Counted from the stretch's first letter, positions 30,224 to 39,634 are shown. The stretch: DNA of 64,000 bases from Rhodococcus sp. IEGM 1379 (GCF_030056815.1 NZ_JASHKR010000017.1:43436-107435), one strand, 5' to 3'. Translations and numbers: made by a program. Notes: generated by a model not told the origin, from the sequence alone.

Positions 30224-30621
30224 TTACGAAGGCGGCGCAAAGAACTCGAGCGCGATGTTGTCGGGGTCACGGAACGAGATCCCGGATCCGTAAGGTGCGG
30301 TCACGATACCGCCGTGAGCGATACCGAGTTTCTCGAGTCGTGCCCGCCACTCTTTCAGGCTGTCCTGGGTGCAGCCGAATCCTACGTGATCGAGTCCGAC
30401 TCGCCGTTCGTCGAATGTCGATGATGCGTCGGCGTTTTGGTGCGCGTGCAGTCCGAACAGTGTGCCGTCGTCGAGCGCAAACACCGCATGGTGAAAGTTT
30501 CCCGACTGGTCTTCCTCGTCGAGCACGGGCGGGGTCCCGAAGAGTGCGGTGTACCACTGCCTGCTGACGCCAAGATCGGAGACTGTGACGGCGATATGAG
30601 CGAGGCCTGGAAAGATAGTCA
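30224..30621 (-). CDS. VOC-family protein (glyoxalase/dioxygenase fold)
   Basis: The ATG at 30621 gives 132 residues with paired beta-alpha-beta modules. MTIFPGLAHIAVTVSDLGVS and RRVGLDHVGFGC contribute one potential metal-binding His each, and the C-terminal IALEFFAPPS supplies a Glu. This fits a glyoxalase I, extradiol dioxygenase or resistance-protein fold. The reaction cannot be assigned. It follows the aldehyde dehydrogenase across a hairpin on the same strand. Confidence 0.85.
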
Positions 30622-30698
30622 TTTTGTGAGCCTCTCGTTCCTGCCAATGTCGGATCATTGGTCCATTCGGTGAACTTCGATAGGGGTCGATCCATTAT

Positions 30699-30744
30699 CG
30701 TGCCGGCTGACATTGGACGACGCTAGCCAATGTCAGCCGACACG
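30699..30744 (-). terminator. Terminator after the aldehyde dehydrogenase gene
   Basis: Twelve perfect pairs (GGCTGACATTGG and complement) extended by CGTG/CACG around two mismatches make a strong hairpin just past the minus-strand stop at 30749. It ends the sulfate-ester operon. Confidence 0.85.
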
Positions 30745-30748
30745 ATGG

Positions 30749-32260
30749 TCACAAGGCGATGCTGACCGACTTGGTCTGGGTGTATTCCGCGATGGCACCC
30801 TCGCCGAGTTCCCGGCCCCACCCCGACTGCTTGTACCCACCGAACGGCAGAGCAGTGTCAAAGGCGTTGTGGCAGTTCACCCACACCGTGCCGGCTTTGA
30901 TCTGGGCCGCGACCTCATGGGCTCTGGAGACATCCCGAGTCCACACGCTTGCTGCGAGTCCATACGGGGTGTCGTTCGCCGCGGCGAGCACGCCCTCGTC
31001 ACGATTGAACCGAACAGCGACAGCGACCGGGCCGAAGATCTCCTCCTGATAGACGCTGAAGTCGCTTTTCACGTCGACCAGCAGCGTCGGCTCGACGTAG
31101 AACCCGGTATCGCCGTGCCGCTGTCCGCCGGACAGGGCACGGGCACCGTCGGCGAGACCAGCCTCGATGTAGCCGGTGACCTTGCCGAGTTGCTCCTGCG
31201 AGATGAGCGGTCCGATGTCGTTGGTCGGATCCAGGCCGGACCCGATCTTCTGAGACTTCGCAAACTCGGCGATCCCCGCGGTGAACTCGTCGAAGATATT
31301 ATCCTCAACCAGCAGTCGAGTCCCAGCCGTGCAAGCCTGTCCGTGGTTGAACAGGAACCCACTGGCGACGCCGGGGATTGCGGCTTCCAGGTCTGCGTCG
31401 GAGAAGATCACCTGTGGGCTTTTGCCGCCGAGTTCGAGGGAGACCTTCTTGAGGTTCCCGGACGCGGCGTTGACGATCTTCTTACCTACCTCGGTCGATC
31501 CGGTGAATGCAACCTTGTCGACGTCGTCGTGGCTCGACAGTGCAGCGCCCGCGTCGCCGAAGCCGGTGACCACGTTGAACACCCCGTCGGGGACGCCGAC
31601 CTCGGCAATAACCTCGGCCAGTAGCAACGCTGTGAGGGGAGTTTGCTCGGCCGGCTTGAGGATCATCGTGTTCGAGCATGCCAAGGCCGGGGCTACCTTG
31701 AACGCCGCCATCACCAGTGGGAAGTTCCACGGCACGATCTGCGCGCAGACACCGATCGGTTCGCGGGTGGTGTAAGCATGGAATCGGCTGCCCGGTGCCC
31801 AGGGGACCGATACCGGGATGGTCCGGCCCTCGATCTTCGTGGCCCAGCCGGCGTAGTAGAAGAAGATCTCCGCGGCCCATACGACATCGACGGCCTTGGC
31901 TACCGTGACGGACTTACCGTTGTCGAGGGACTCGAGCTGGGCGAACTGATCGGCCCGGGCCAGGATGCCTTCACCGATCTGCCATAGCACCCGTTGGCGC
32001 TGAGCGGGCGTCAGCTTGCGCCACGGACCGTCCTCGAAGGCGCGTCGGGCGGCTGCGACCGCGCGGTCGACGTCCTCTGTGCCTGCGTGCGGCACAGTGG
32101 TGAGGGTCTTTCCGGTTGCTGGGTCGACGGTCTCGAATACGCGTCCCGAGGCAGCCTCCTCCCACGCTCCGTCAATGAACATCTTCTTGGGGGAAGCGAT
32201 GAATTCCTGCACCCGGAGGTCGAGTTCGATTGCCCCGGTTGGAGTATCGGTGGTAATCAC
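30749..32260 (-). CDS. NAD(P)-dependent aldehyde dehydrogenase
   Basis: A 503-residue ALDH-superfamily enzyme that oxidises an aldehyde to its acid. The catalytic Cys is in FLFNHGQACTAGTRLLV and the general-base Glu in VSLELGGKSPQVIF. The cofactor site includes IVPWNFPLVMAAFKVAPALA and FTGSTEVGKKI. It lies 38 bp downstream of the sulfatase and on the same strand as the alcohol dehydrogenase. The natural reading is that it oxidises the aldehyde made from the alcohol freed by ester cleavage. Confidence 0.96.
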   Translation of the reverse strand: MITTDTPTGAIELDLRVQEFIASPKKMFIDGAWEEAASGRVFETVDPATGKTLTTVPHAGTEDVDRAVAAARRAFEDGPWRKLTPAQRQRVLWQIGEGILARADQFAQLESLDNGKSVTVAKAVDVVWAAEIFFYYAGWATKIEGRTIPVSVPWAPGSRFHAYTTREPIGVCAQIVPWNFPLVMAAFKVAPALACSNTMILKPAEQTPLTALLLAEVIAEVGVPDGVFNVVTGFGDAGAALSSHDDVDKVAFTGSTEVGKKIVNAASGNLKKVSLELGGKSPQVIFSDADLEAAIPGVASGFLFNHGQACTAGTRLLVEDNIFDEFTAGIAEFAKSQKIGSGLDPTNDIGPLISQEQLGKVTGYIEAGLADGARALSGGQRHGDTGFYVEPTLLVDVKSDFSVYQEEIFGPVAVAVRFNRDEGVLAAANDTPYGLAASVWTRDVSRAHEVAAQIKAGTVWVNCHNAFDTALPFGGYKQSGWGRELGEGAIAEYTQTKSVSIAL

Positions 32261-32298
32261 GTGGTTCCTTCCATAGTTGGTTGCGCTGCCGGCATCGG

Positions 32299-34638
32299 TC
32301 AGTGCGTTCGGAGTGCAGCCATCGCAGACTCGTGGCGTGTATCGACGTCCGGAGCTTCGACATCGATCCGAACGAAGTCGATCTCCCCGGTGAACGAATT
32401 GGCCGGCGCGGGCAGATATTCGTCGGTGACGGGAGTGTTCCGGTCGACGCCAACGTCAAGTGTTCCGCTGATGGAGTAGAAGTACGGGGTCGTACGCGGC
32501 ACCCGGCCGGTGCCGACCTTGATCCCGTCCACCTCGATCGTGCCGGTGCCGCCCTGACCGATGCCGCCGTCGTAGTCGAAGTGGAACTCGACGATATGCT
32601 CACCTTCGCCCAACGTCTCTTCAGCTCTCACGTAGTATCGGTCGACATCGCACAGGTTGTGGCAGTAGGTCACGTACCCGTCTTTGACGTACAACGACCA
32701 TCCGGCGAACCTGCCACCCTGGGCGACCAAGACGCCGTCGGAACCATTGTTCCGCACCGTGATTCGTGCAGTGATCGCGAAGCTCGTGTTCTTCACGTTC
32801 GGTGCCGTATCTTCGTGCAGGCCGGGCATCGAAGGGCGCAGGGTCAGGCTGGTGCGTCCGGCCATCAGATCGGTGCGTCCGGCGATTGCCGGGTTCATGC
32901 GTTCCTTGAACCGGTCGTCCATGGGAAAGATCTGGTACTTGGCACCCTCGATGAGGAACTTCTCCTTGAGCTCGGCGAGCTTCTCGGGAAACGCGTGAGC
33001 GACGTTTCGTGCCTGGGACCAGTCCGACCGTGTGTCATAGAGTTCCCACGTGTCTTCCTTGAAGGGACGCCATTGTGAGGGGTCGTCGATCCACGGAATC
33101 CGGTGCGGGGCAACGGCGGTCCACCCGTGATCGTAGATGCTGCGGCTGCCGAAGAGTTCGAAGTACTGGGTGACGTGCCGGTCCTTCGCGTCCGCGTCGT
33201 TGAACGAGTACAGGAAGGACGTTCCCTCGATCGGCTGCTGGGCGACACTGTCGACGGTCTCGGGGTGCGGAATGTTGGCAGCCTCCAGAATTGTCGGCAC
33301 CACGTCGATGCAGTGGTGCCACTGGTGACGGACTTGGCCGGGGTCCTCGATCCCGGCCGGCCAATGCACCACCATGCCATTGCGGGTTCCGCCGTAGTGG
33401 GACGCCATCTGCTTGGTCCACTGGTATGGCGTATCCATGGCCAGCGCCCATCCGACCGGGTACACGGAATGCGCTAGGGGGCCACCGATGTCGTCGATAC
33501 GGGCGTGTGCCTGCTCGACGGACAGCGTAATGCCGTTGACGCTGCCGACCTCGTTAAGGGTGCCGGTGATGCCGCCCTCCGGGGAGGCCCCGTTGTCGCC
33601 GAGAATGTAGAAAATGAGCGTGTTGTCCAACTGGCCGGACTGCTCGAGGGTGTCGACCAATCGGCCGATCTGGGCGTCGGTGTGCTCGGCGAACGCAGCG
33701 TAGGACTCCATCAGTCGCGCGGCCACTGCCCGCTCGGTGTCGCCGAGATCCGACCAGCGTGGCACGGATTCCGGCCATGGGCTCAGCTCGCAGGCGTCTG
33801 GGACCAAGCCGAGTTCCTTCTGCCGACGCAGGGTGCGCTCACGCTGTTCATCCCAGCCGTCGTCGAATTGTCCCGCGTACCGGTCACGCCAGTCCGAGGG
33901 AACCTGGTACGGAGCGTGGCAGGCGCCGAAACTGAGGTAGCTGAACCAGGGCTTGTCCGGGTCGAGTGTCGTCACGGTATCGACCCAGTTCGCGACCTGG
34001 TCCACTAGATCCTCGGAGAGGTGGTACTCGCGGCCGGGTTCGATCGGTGGATCGATGGGCGTGGTGCCGTGGATCAGCGTGGGACGGTACTGGTCTGTTT
34101 CGGCACCGAGGAATCCGTAGAACTCTTCGAAACCGTCACCGGTGGGCCAACGATCGAAGGGGCCGGCAGGCGATGTCTCCCACGGTGGGGTCTGATGCAT
34201 CTTGCCGAAAGCACCGGTCGCGTATCCGTTGCAGGTGAGGGTGCGGGCGATGGTTGCCATTGAACGGGGGCGCACCGAGGTGTATCCCGGAGAGCTGGTC
34301 GCGGTCTCGCCGATACAGCCCATTCCGACGCTGTGATGGTTCCGGCCGGTCATCAGAGCCGCGCGAGTGGGCGAGCACATCGCGGTAGTGTGGAACTTTG
34401 AGTAGCTCAGGCCAGCCGAGGCCAGTCGTTCCGCAGTCGGCATGTTGCAGGGTCCGCCGAAGGCTGATGAGGAACCGAAACCCATGTCGTCCAACAGAAT
34501 CAACAGTACGTTGGGGGCCTTGGCGGGGGCCTTCATGGGCTGTCGAGTGGGAAAGGGTTCGGCTTGGTCGCGGTAGTCGATCGAGGCCGCAGCCCTGCGG
34601 CCCTCGGAGTTGTCGATGGGAAGCGTGAATCGATTCAT
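32299..34638 (-). CDS. Type I (formylglycine) sulfatase, arylsulfatase-like
   Basis: This 779-residue enzyme has the sulfatase signature CSPTRAALMTGRNHHSVGMG near residue 91, where the Cys is converted to formylglycine by a separate maturase not seen in this window. Metal ligands are in LLILLDDMGFGSSSAFGG and FYILGDNGASPEGG, and a further motif is GTRNGMVVHWP. A C-terminal beta-rich part of about 200 residues follows the alkaline-phosphatase-like core. No signal peptide is visible, so it probably acts in the cytoplasm. Whether it prefers aryl or alkyl sulfates is open; the flanking dehydrogenases favour an alkyl ester. Confidence 0.93.
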   Translation of the reverse strand: MNRFTLPIDNSEGRRAAASIDYRDQAEPFPTRQPMKAPAKAPNVLLILLDDMGFGSSSAFGGPCNMPTAERLASAGLSYSKFHTTAMCSPTRAALMTGRNHHSVGMGCIGETATSSPGYTSVRPRSMATIARTLTCNGYATGAFGKMHQTPPWETSPAGPFDRWPTGDGFEEFYGFLGAETDQYRPTLIHGTTPIDPPIEPGREYHLSEDLVDQVANWVDTVTTLDPDKPWFSYLSFGACHAPYQVPSDWRDRYAGQFDDGWDEQRERTLRRQKELGLVPDACELSPWPESVPRWSDLGDTERAVAARLMESYAAFAEHTDAQIGRLVDTLEQSGQLDNTLIFYILGDNGASPEGGITGTLNEVGSVNGITLSVEQAHARIDDIGGPLAHSVYPVGWALAMDTPYQWTKQMASHYGGTRNGMVVHWPAGIEDPGQVRHQWHHCIDVVPTILEAANIPHPETVDSVAQQPIEGTSFLYSFNDADAKDRHVTQYFELFGSRSIYDHGWTAVAPHRIPWIDDPSQWRPFKEDTWELYDTRSDWSQARNVAHAFPEKLAELKEKFLIEGAKYQIFPMDDRFKERMNPAIAGRTDLMAGRTSLTLRPSMPGLHEDTAPNVKNTSFAITARITVRNNGSDGVLVAQGGRFAGWSLYVKDGYVTYCHNLCDVDRYYVRAEETLGEGEHIVEFHFDYDGGIGQGGTGTIEVDGIKVGTGRVPRTTPYFYSISGTLDVGVDRNTPVTDEYLPAPANSFTGEIDFVRIDVEAPDVDTRHESAMAALRTH

Positions 34639-34736
34639 GTGAGGTCCTTGTTCTTCGAATACGGCGTCGATCCGTCCGGTACGGATGTGCCCTGTTTCGA
34701 CGTGGTGGGCGCGTCCGTACCGACAGTTGGAGCAGG

Positions 34737-35846
34737 TCAGGAGTGAACGATGACGCCGCGGATGTTCTTGCCGTCGCGCAGATCCTGATAGCCCTGGTTG
34801 ATGTCCTCGAGCGTGTACTTCGTAGTAATCAACTCGTCCAGCTTCAGCTGACCGGCGTCGTAGAGACGGAGCAACCGCACGATGTCGTACTGCGGATTCA
34901 TCGAGCCGAACAGCGTGCCCTTGATCGTCTTCTGGTTGAGCGTAAGGTCTGTTCCCGAGACATGAACAGTCAACTTGTCGGGAGCCGCCAAGCCGGTGAT
35001 TACCACCGTCCCGCCCTTGCCGATCACGGCGGTGGCAGCGCTGACGACGTCTTCGTCGACGGTTCCGACCAGAATCAGTGCGGCATCGGCGCCCTGGCCC
35101 CAGGTCAGTTCGTTGACCTTCGTGGCTGCACTCGCCGCATCTGCGAAGGCATGCGTCGCACCGAATTTCAGCGCTGTTTCACGCTTGAACGCCACAGGGT
35201 CCACCACCACCACGTACTTGCACCCCGCTGCCACTGCGCCCTGAACGGCATTGATTCCCAGGCCGCCGATGCCATAGATGACGGCAGTGTCACCGGCGCG
35301 AAGATTGCCGGCGTTGACTGCGGTACCCCAACCTGAAGGCACACCGCAACCCACCAGGACAGCGGTTTCGAGTGGAAGCCAGTCGTCGATCTTGACGACG
35401 GAATGCTGCGAGATGGTAGCCCGCTCCGAGAACGTGCCGAGCATGCACATTCCTCCGAAATCCATTCCGTTGCCATGGAATCGGAAAGAGCCGTCAGGCA
35501 TGGACCCTTCGAGAATGGTGGCGCCCATATCGCAGAGATTCTGTCGGCCGGTTGAACAGTAGCGGCACGTTCCACAGTTGGGGATGAAGCTGCACACCAC
35601 GTGATCACCGGGCTTGACCTTGGTGACTCCGGGGCCAACTTCTTCGATGATGCCGGAACCCTCGTGTCCGCCGACAATGGGGTAGCGGGGAGGGAGATCG
35701 CCGTCGGTGAGATGTAGATCCGAATGGCACAGTCCAGCAGCGGTGTACTTGATCAGTACCTCGCCGACGCCCGGACCGTCGAGGTCGAGTTCCATTATCT
35801 CGAAAGGCTTTCCGGCTTCGAGCAATACAGCAGCTTTGGTCTTCAT
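34737..35846 (-). CDS. Zinc-dependent alcohol dehydrogenase, NDMA-dependent type
   Basis: A 369-residue medium-chain dehydrogenase. Catalytic zinc ligands are in GLCHSDLHLTDG and GGHEGSGIIEEVG, and structural-zinc Cys residues in SFIPNCGTCRYCSTGRQNLC. The cofactor fold is VIYGIGGLGINAVQGA. It resembles the actinobacterial NDMA-dependent group (MDGSFRFHGNG, CMLGTFSE), whose tightly bound NAD is often recycled by mycofactocin; that link is family knowledge. The ATG at 35846 is preceded by GAGAAA. It should oxidise the alcohol released by the sulfatases. Confidence 0.93.
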   Translation of the reverse strand: MKTKAAVLLEAGKPFEIMELDLDGPGVGEVLIKYTAAGLCHSDLHLTDGDLPPRYPIVGGHEGSGIIEEVGPGVTKVKPGDHVVCSFIPNCGTCRYCSTGRQNLCDMGATILEGSMPDGSFRFHGNGMDFGGMCMLGTFSERATISQHSVVKIDDWLPLETAVLVGCGVPSGWGTAVNAGNLRAGDTAVIYGIGGLGINAVQGAVAAGCKYVVVVDPVAFKRETALKFGATHAFADAASAATKVNELTWGQGADAALILVGTVDEDVVSAATAVIGKGGTVVITGLAAPDKLTVHVSGTDLTLNQKTIKGTLFGSMNPQYDIVRLLRLYDAGQLKLDELITTKYTLEDINQGYQDLRDGKNIRGVIVHS

Positions 35847-35854
35847 GATTTCTC

Positions 35855-36025
35855 CTAGTCGTCGGGCGCGTCGGACAGAGCTCGGTGGCGGGCGTACTGC
35901 TCGACCGACTGCAAGTAATCGAACGCAGAAGAGCCGTCCTGGACGGACCGCATTGGCGAGGGCTGCAGATCCGGTGTTCTGCCGTGATCCGAATGGATTC
36001 GGGTGATCGGCATGCAAGTGCCCAT
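35855..36025 (-). CDS. Small ORF upstream of the alcohol dehydrogenase
   Basis: The frame from ATG 36025 (MGTCMPITRIHSDHGRTPDL, alternative ATG at 36013) encodes 56 residues and ends 8 bp before the dehydrogenase start, its stop TAG lying beside that gene's ribosome-binding site. Third codon positions are mostly G or C, as in real genes here. The tail SVEQYARHRALSDAPDD is charged. I do not recognise it. It may be a small accessory protein or a leader whose translation affects the dehydrogenase. Confidence 0.5.
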   Translation of the reverse strand: MGTCMPITRIHSDHGRTPDLQPSPMRSVQDGSSAFDYLQSVEQYARHRALSDAPDD

Positions 36026-36177
36026 ATTTTGTCTTTGCGTGGAAACTTGTTGTACTGCAGGTCTTCCCGGATGTTTACAGGATCTGCGCGGGGTCAATCC
36101 AGCGTCTCTCGGAGGTCGTTCGACGTGCCGTTAGAATGTGGTCGAAATTATGATTGCCCACACGGTGGGGGTGTAAG

Positions 36178-36194
36178 TGTTCAGTTCTGTAACA
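36178..36194. promoter_or_regulatory. Candidate activator site A (TGTTCA-N4-TGTAACA)
   Basis: TGTTCAGTTCTGTAACA lies between the stop of the AcoR-like regulator and the start of the small ORF/alcohol dehydrogenase operon, about 150 bp upstream of that operon. The same layout, TGTTCA-N4-TGATACA, recurs on the other strand at 38060-38076 upstream of the transporter; 12 of 17 bases are identical. Confidence 0.5.
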
Positions 36195-36215
36195 CTGCCT
36201 GGGACGGCGCCGGAT

Positions 36216-37871
36216 TCATCCCGGAACGTTCAACGCCCGCATCCGCCGGTACAAGGTTGTTCGGCTGATGCCGAGGGCCCCCGCAGCATGCACTTTGTTG
36301 CCACTGGAGGCACGAAGCGCCTCGACGATCGCCACGCGTTCGGCGCGGTCACGACCCAGCAGTGCGGTGTGGACGCCGTAGCGATGTGACTCGGGCAGGT
36401 CCGCCGAGCCGATAGTGCCGCCGGTGCGGCCGGTCAGGGTCCGCGCCAGTACGGTGCGCAATTCGGCGAGGTTGCCGGGCCACAATTGGGTCGACAGTGC
36501 ATGCATCGCGCTCGCCGAGTACCTGATCCGGTTGCTGCCGACCAGGTCCATCGTCAATGCGTCCACGAGAGCAGCGAAGTCTCCGACCCGCTCCCGCAGC
36601 GGCGACAGGTCGGCCCGGTAAGCGCACCGCGACAGGACTGGTTCCAGCCTGTCGTCGGCTACCTGAGCGGTGGAGGTGACCACCACGCGAGGAATGGTCT
36701 GCGGACTTGCGAGAACTCTGCCTAACACGGCGAGTTGTGTTGACGGAAGTAGTTCCACGTTCTCGACGATCAGCACCCCGCGGAGCATGGCGGCATGCTC
36801 GACAAGACTTGCCGTCCAGTCTCTTTCGCCTTTGATCGAAATATCTGCGGCATCGAAGACGGCGCAGGTGTTCGGTTTCGCTAGTTCGCGGGCTGCGGTA
36901 CTACGACCAGTACCGGCTTCGCCTGTGATCGAGACGGAACCAGGCGTCTGACGCAGCGCCTTCAATCGCGGCCCCCACACGTACCCGGAGGGCTGCTGTG
37001 TGGGCGCGCGTCGCAGCACGGGTTGCTCTTTCACCCACAGCGGCTCGATCCGACAGATGACGCCGGCACCCGGGACGGTCTCGATCGTGATCTCCATCTC
37101 CCTGCCGTTGTCGATCTGCAGTCGTGTGGATAGCGGCGCATCCCGACGTACCTCGGCCGCCAGGCGTCGCAGCACCCCGACGTCTGCTGTTTCCAGAATT
37201 TTTTGTGCGGGTGTGTTGCCGAGTACGAAACCGTCCCCAAGTGCACAGACCGCTCCGCCTTCGAGTCGGGTGATGCGCTGGAACTCGGCCACTAGCCGGA
37301 GTTCGGTGTCGCAGGTTCCCTCCAGTAGTCGCCGCTCGATGTCCGAGACAACTCGCTGGACGAACGCCGCGAACATCGGTGTGGCAGCCTTGGCGAAACC
37401 GATGATGTTCAGCACACCTTCGATGCGGTTGGTGGCGGGATGAAATATTGGCTGTCCGTAGCAGCTGAACTGCTTGAACACGTCGAGGAAGTGCTCGTTG
37501 CCGATGATCGACAGACCTCGGCGAAGTTCGGCTGCGGTCCCTACTCCGTTGGTGCCCATGACGTCTTCGCCGAAGTACGTCCCCACGGCTAGTCCACTGT
37601 GGTCGAGAGCCATCCCGATCGCACCGTCATCAATCACCCGATGCACCAGCATGCAGTCGCGGTCGGCTAGCACAACCGCCGTATCGGTATCGCGGATCTG
37701 GTCGGCCACCTCGTCGAGCACCGGCCCAGCAGCCCGCAGGAGGGAGCTGTTCCCCAGGTCGTCGATTATCCGAACTGTCGTTGACGGTGTGGACCCTGGC
37801 TCAAGCCCACACATCACGGATCGCCTCCACGATGAGACGATCTCCGGTCGCATCTCTGACGATTCGATCAA
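36216..37871 (-). CDS. AcoR/NtrC-like transcriptional activator with GAF domain
   Basis: A 551-residue regulator. The N-terminal part (EIVSSWRRSVMCGLEPGST and a GAF-like region near residues 60-190) is the sensor. An AAA+ remnant follows: Walker A GEAGTGRSTAARELA, Walker-B-like GVLIVENVELL and SRCAYRADLSPLRERVGDFA. The C-terminus is a Fis-type helix-turn-helix (VHAAGALGISRTTLYRRMRA). I see no GAFTGA loop, the part that contacts sigma-54, and rhodococci are thought to lack sigma-54, so it must work differently. It separates the dehydrogenase/sulfatase operon from the transporter and probably controls both. Confidence 0.9.
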   Translation of the reverse strand: MIESSEMRPEIVSSWRRSVMCGLEPGSTPSTTVRIIDDLGNSSLLRAAGPVLDEVADQIRDTDTAVVLADRDCMLVHRVIDDGAIGMALDHSGLAVGTYFGEDVMGTNGVGTAAELRRGLSIIGNEHFLDVFKQFSCYGQPIFHPATNRIEGVLNIIGFAKAATPMFAAFVQRVVSDIERRLLEGTCDTELRLVAEFQRITRLEGGAVCALGDGFVLGNTPAQKILETADVGVLRRLAAEVRRDAPLSTRLQIDNGREMEITIETVPGAGVICRIEPLWVKEQPVLRRAPTQQPSGYVWGPRLKALRQTPGSVSITGEAGTGRSTAARELAKPNTCAVFDAADISIKGERDWTASLVEHAAMLRGVLIVENVELLPSTQLAVLGRVLASPQTIPRVVVTSTAQVADDRLEPVLSRCAYRADLSPLRERVGDFAALVDALTMDLVGSNRIRYSASAMHALSTQLWPGNLAELRTVLARTLTGRTGGTIGSADLPESHRYGVHTALLGRDRAERVAIVEALRASSGNKVHAAGALGISRTTLYRRMRALNVPG

Positions 37872-38278
37872 TGCTCGTGTCCTTCCGCAGCTCGGCTACG
37901 CACGGAACCCCACCCAGTGCTCGTATCTATCGTAGCGCCACGTCAGAGAGGATTTGAGGACCAGCTATAGGCGCTGACGCAGGGCCTGGTGACCTGACTT
38001 CCGCGCACTGAAGGCAGTCGGCCGAGATCAGCGTGAAGGTGAGGCTTGTGTACCCCAGATGTATCAAAGTTGAACACATAAGGGCGTGACGAATCGCACA
38101 GAATTTACCCCACGGTCGGACACGGGAAGCGGCGATTCCGCCCCGCGGTGCTGTTCCCGCTGGCGGCGTCCCCTTTCGGAGGGGACCTATCGGGCGGTAG
38201 ATGGCGCGAAATTCGCTGTCGAGGCTGTCCGCCAACCACATTGACCGTGTCGATTCCACATAGACCCAGGTGAGGTAA
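37872..38278. other. 407-bp intergenic region between the activator and transporter genes
   Basis: It contains the divergent promoters of the regulator and the MFS gene, candidate site B at 38060-38076 and a good ribosome-binding site (AGGTGAGG) before the MFS start. I see no convincing gene. Confidence 0.65.
38060..38076. promoter_or_regulatory. Candidate activator site B (TGTTCA-N4-TGATACA, minus strand)
   Basis: The plus strand reads TGTATCAAAGTTGAACA, the reverse complement of TGTTCAACTTTGATACA. It is about 200 bp upstream of the MFS gene and shares layout and 12 of 17 bases with site A at 36178-36194. Confidence 0.5.
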
Positions 38279-39634
38279 ATGAAGCATTCGAATCCCCCCT
38301 CCTATGACCGCAAGCGTGCCTGGATCGTCACAGGTCTGCTGCTGGTATTCATGTTGATCAACTTCGCAGACAAAGCGGTGCTCGGGTTATCCGCTGCGCC
38401 GCTAATGGATCACCTTGGCTTATCAGCGAGCCAGTACGGGACAATCTCGAGCGGATTCTTCCTCCTGTTCAGTATCGCCGCGATCGTCGGTGGGGTTGTC
38501 AGTGACCGGATGCCGAGTAAGTGGCTACTGCTCGGCATGGCGCTCGTCTGGTCGGTAGCCCAGTTGCCCATGCTCGTCCCGCTCGGCGCCTATGGATTCT
38601 GGGTGGTCCTCGGTTCCCGGATCGTCTTGGGCACCGCGGAAGGTCCCGCCTATCCGGTTGCCAATCACGCTGCCCATAAGTGGTTTCCAGACAAAGACCG
38701 TGATCTGGCAAGTGGCATCCTAACCATCGGCGCACCCCTCGGTGTCGTACTAGCGGCTCCGGGACTGACGTGGATAATCAGTAGCTTCGGTTGGCGGTCG
38801 GCCTTCTTCGTGATGGCCGTTCTCGGCCTCGTTTGGGCGGCGGCATGGGCTCGGTTCGGCCAGGACGGACCGATCGAGAAGATCGAGCCCGTGGACGCCG
38901 AGAGAGCTCCCGATCTCACGGTGGTGGCGTCGACACCGCTCCCGTATTGGAGGATTCTGGCGTCGCGGACCTGGATCGGTTCGGTGATGGCAGGCTTCGC
39001 CGCATACTGGGCGCTGGCAGTGCTGATCTCCTGGATTCCCATCTACGCGCAGAAGGTTCTCGGGTTCAGCAGTGCCGCTACAGGGTTCGTCATCGCAGTG
39101 CCGTGGGGGATTATGGCGCTGGCAATGATCACACAGGGGCTTGTCAGTAAGTCGCTGACGAGCCGCGGGGTATCGACCCGGATCACTCGTGGCGTGCTCA
39201 ACAGCGTCGTACTCCTGATATGTGGTGGATTTGTCTTCGCGGCGTTGGTGGTGGATCCCGTTTGGATGAAGGTCCTCTTCATGTCCCTGGGGTTCGGCAT
39301 GTGCGCGGTGTCCGTACCCATCGGGCAGGCTCTGTGCTCGGAGATCAGCCCCGCCGGCCGCAACGGCGGCGTCCTCGGCGCCTTCGCTGCCGTCTACTCG
39401 CTGTCGGGCATCATCGCGCCGATGCTCACTGGTCGGATCATCGATGCGTCTGGCAGTACCGGGGCTGGGTTCGATCGGATCTTCGCCATTACCGGGGTCA
39501 TCCTCTTGGTCGGCGGCGTGGTCTCCGGCGTGCTCATCCACCCGACCCGGGATCGCCTGCGCATCGCCCGACTCGGGTCGGATAAGGGGCCGGCAGCAGG
39601 TTCGCATACGTCGGCTGCGCTGGCACATGACTAA
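38279..39634 (+). CDS. MFS transporter, anion:cation symporter (ACS)-like
   Basis: A 451-residue, twelve-helix major facilitator protein. The N-terminus RKRAWIVTGLLLVFMLINFA with a following DKAVLG, the loop-2/3 stretch GGVVSDRMPSKWLLLGMALV and the long central loop near residues 195-215 fit the ACS group, which carries organic anions. Both sulfatases here look cytoplasmic, so an importer for a sulfated substrate is required, and this is the obvious candidate. It is 88 bp before the alkylsulfatase and preceded by AGGTGAGG. Confidence 0.9.
   Translation: MKHSNPPSYDRKRAWIVTGLLLVFMLINFADKAVLGLSAAPLMDHLGLSASQYGTISSGFFLLFSIAAIVGGVVSDRMPSKWLLLGMALVWSVAQLPMLVPLGAYGFWVVLGSRIVLGTAEGPAYPVANHAAHKWFPDKDRDLASGILTIGAPLGVVLAAPGLTWIISSFGWRSAFFVMAVLGLVWAAAWARFGQDGPIEKIEPVDAERAPDLTVVASTPLPYWRILASRTWIGSVMAGFAAYWALAVLISWIPIYAQKVLGFSSAATGFVIAVPWGIMALAMITQGLVSKSLTSRGVSTRITRGVLNSVVLLICGGFVFAALVVDPVWMKVLFMSLGFGMCAVSVPIGQALCSEISPAGRNGGVLGAFAAVYSLSGIIAPMLTGRIIDASGSTGAGFDRIFAITGVILLVGGVVSGVLIHPTRDRLRIARLGSDKGPAAGSHTSAALAHD

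Noticed and set aside
37927..38259. 110-codon minus-strand frame in the activator-transporter gap
   Set aside because: No family resemblance and no ribosome-binding site; the stretch is better read as a promoter region.
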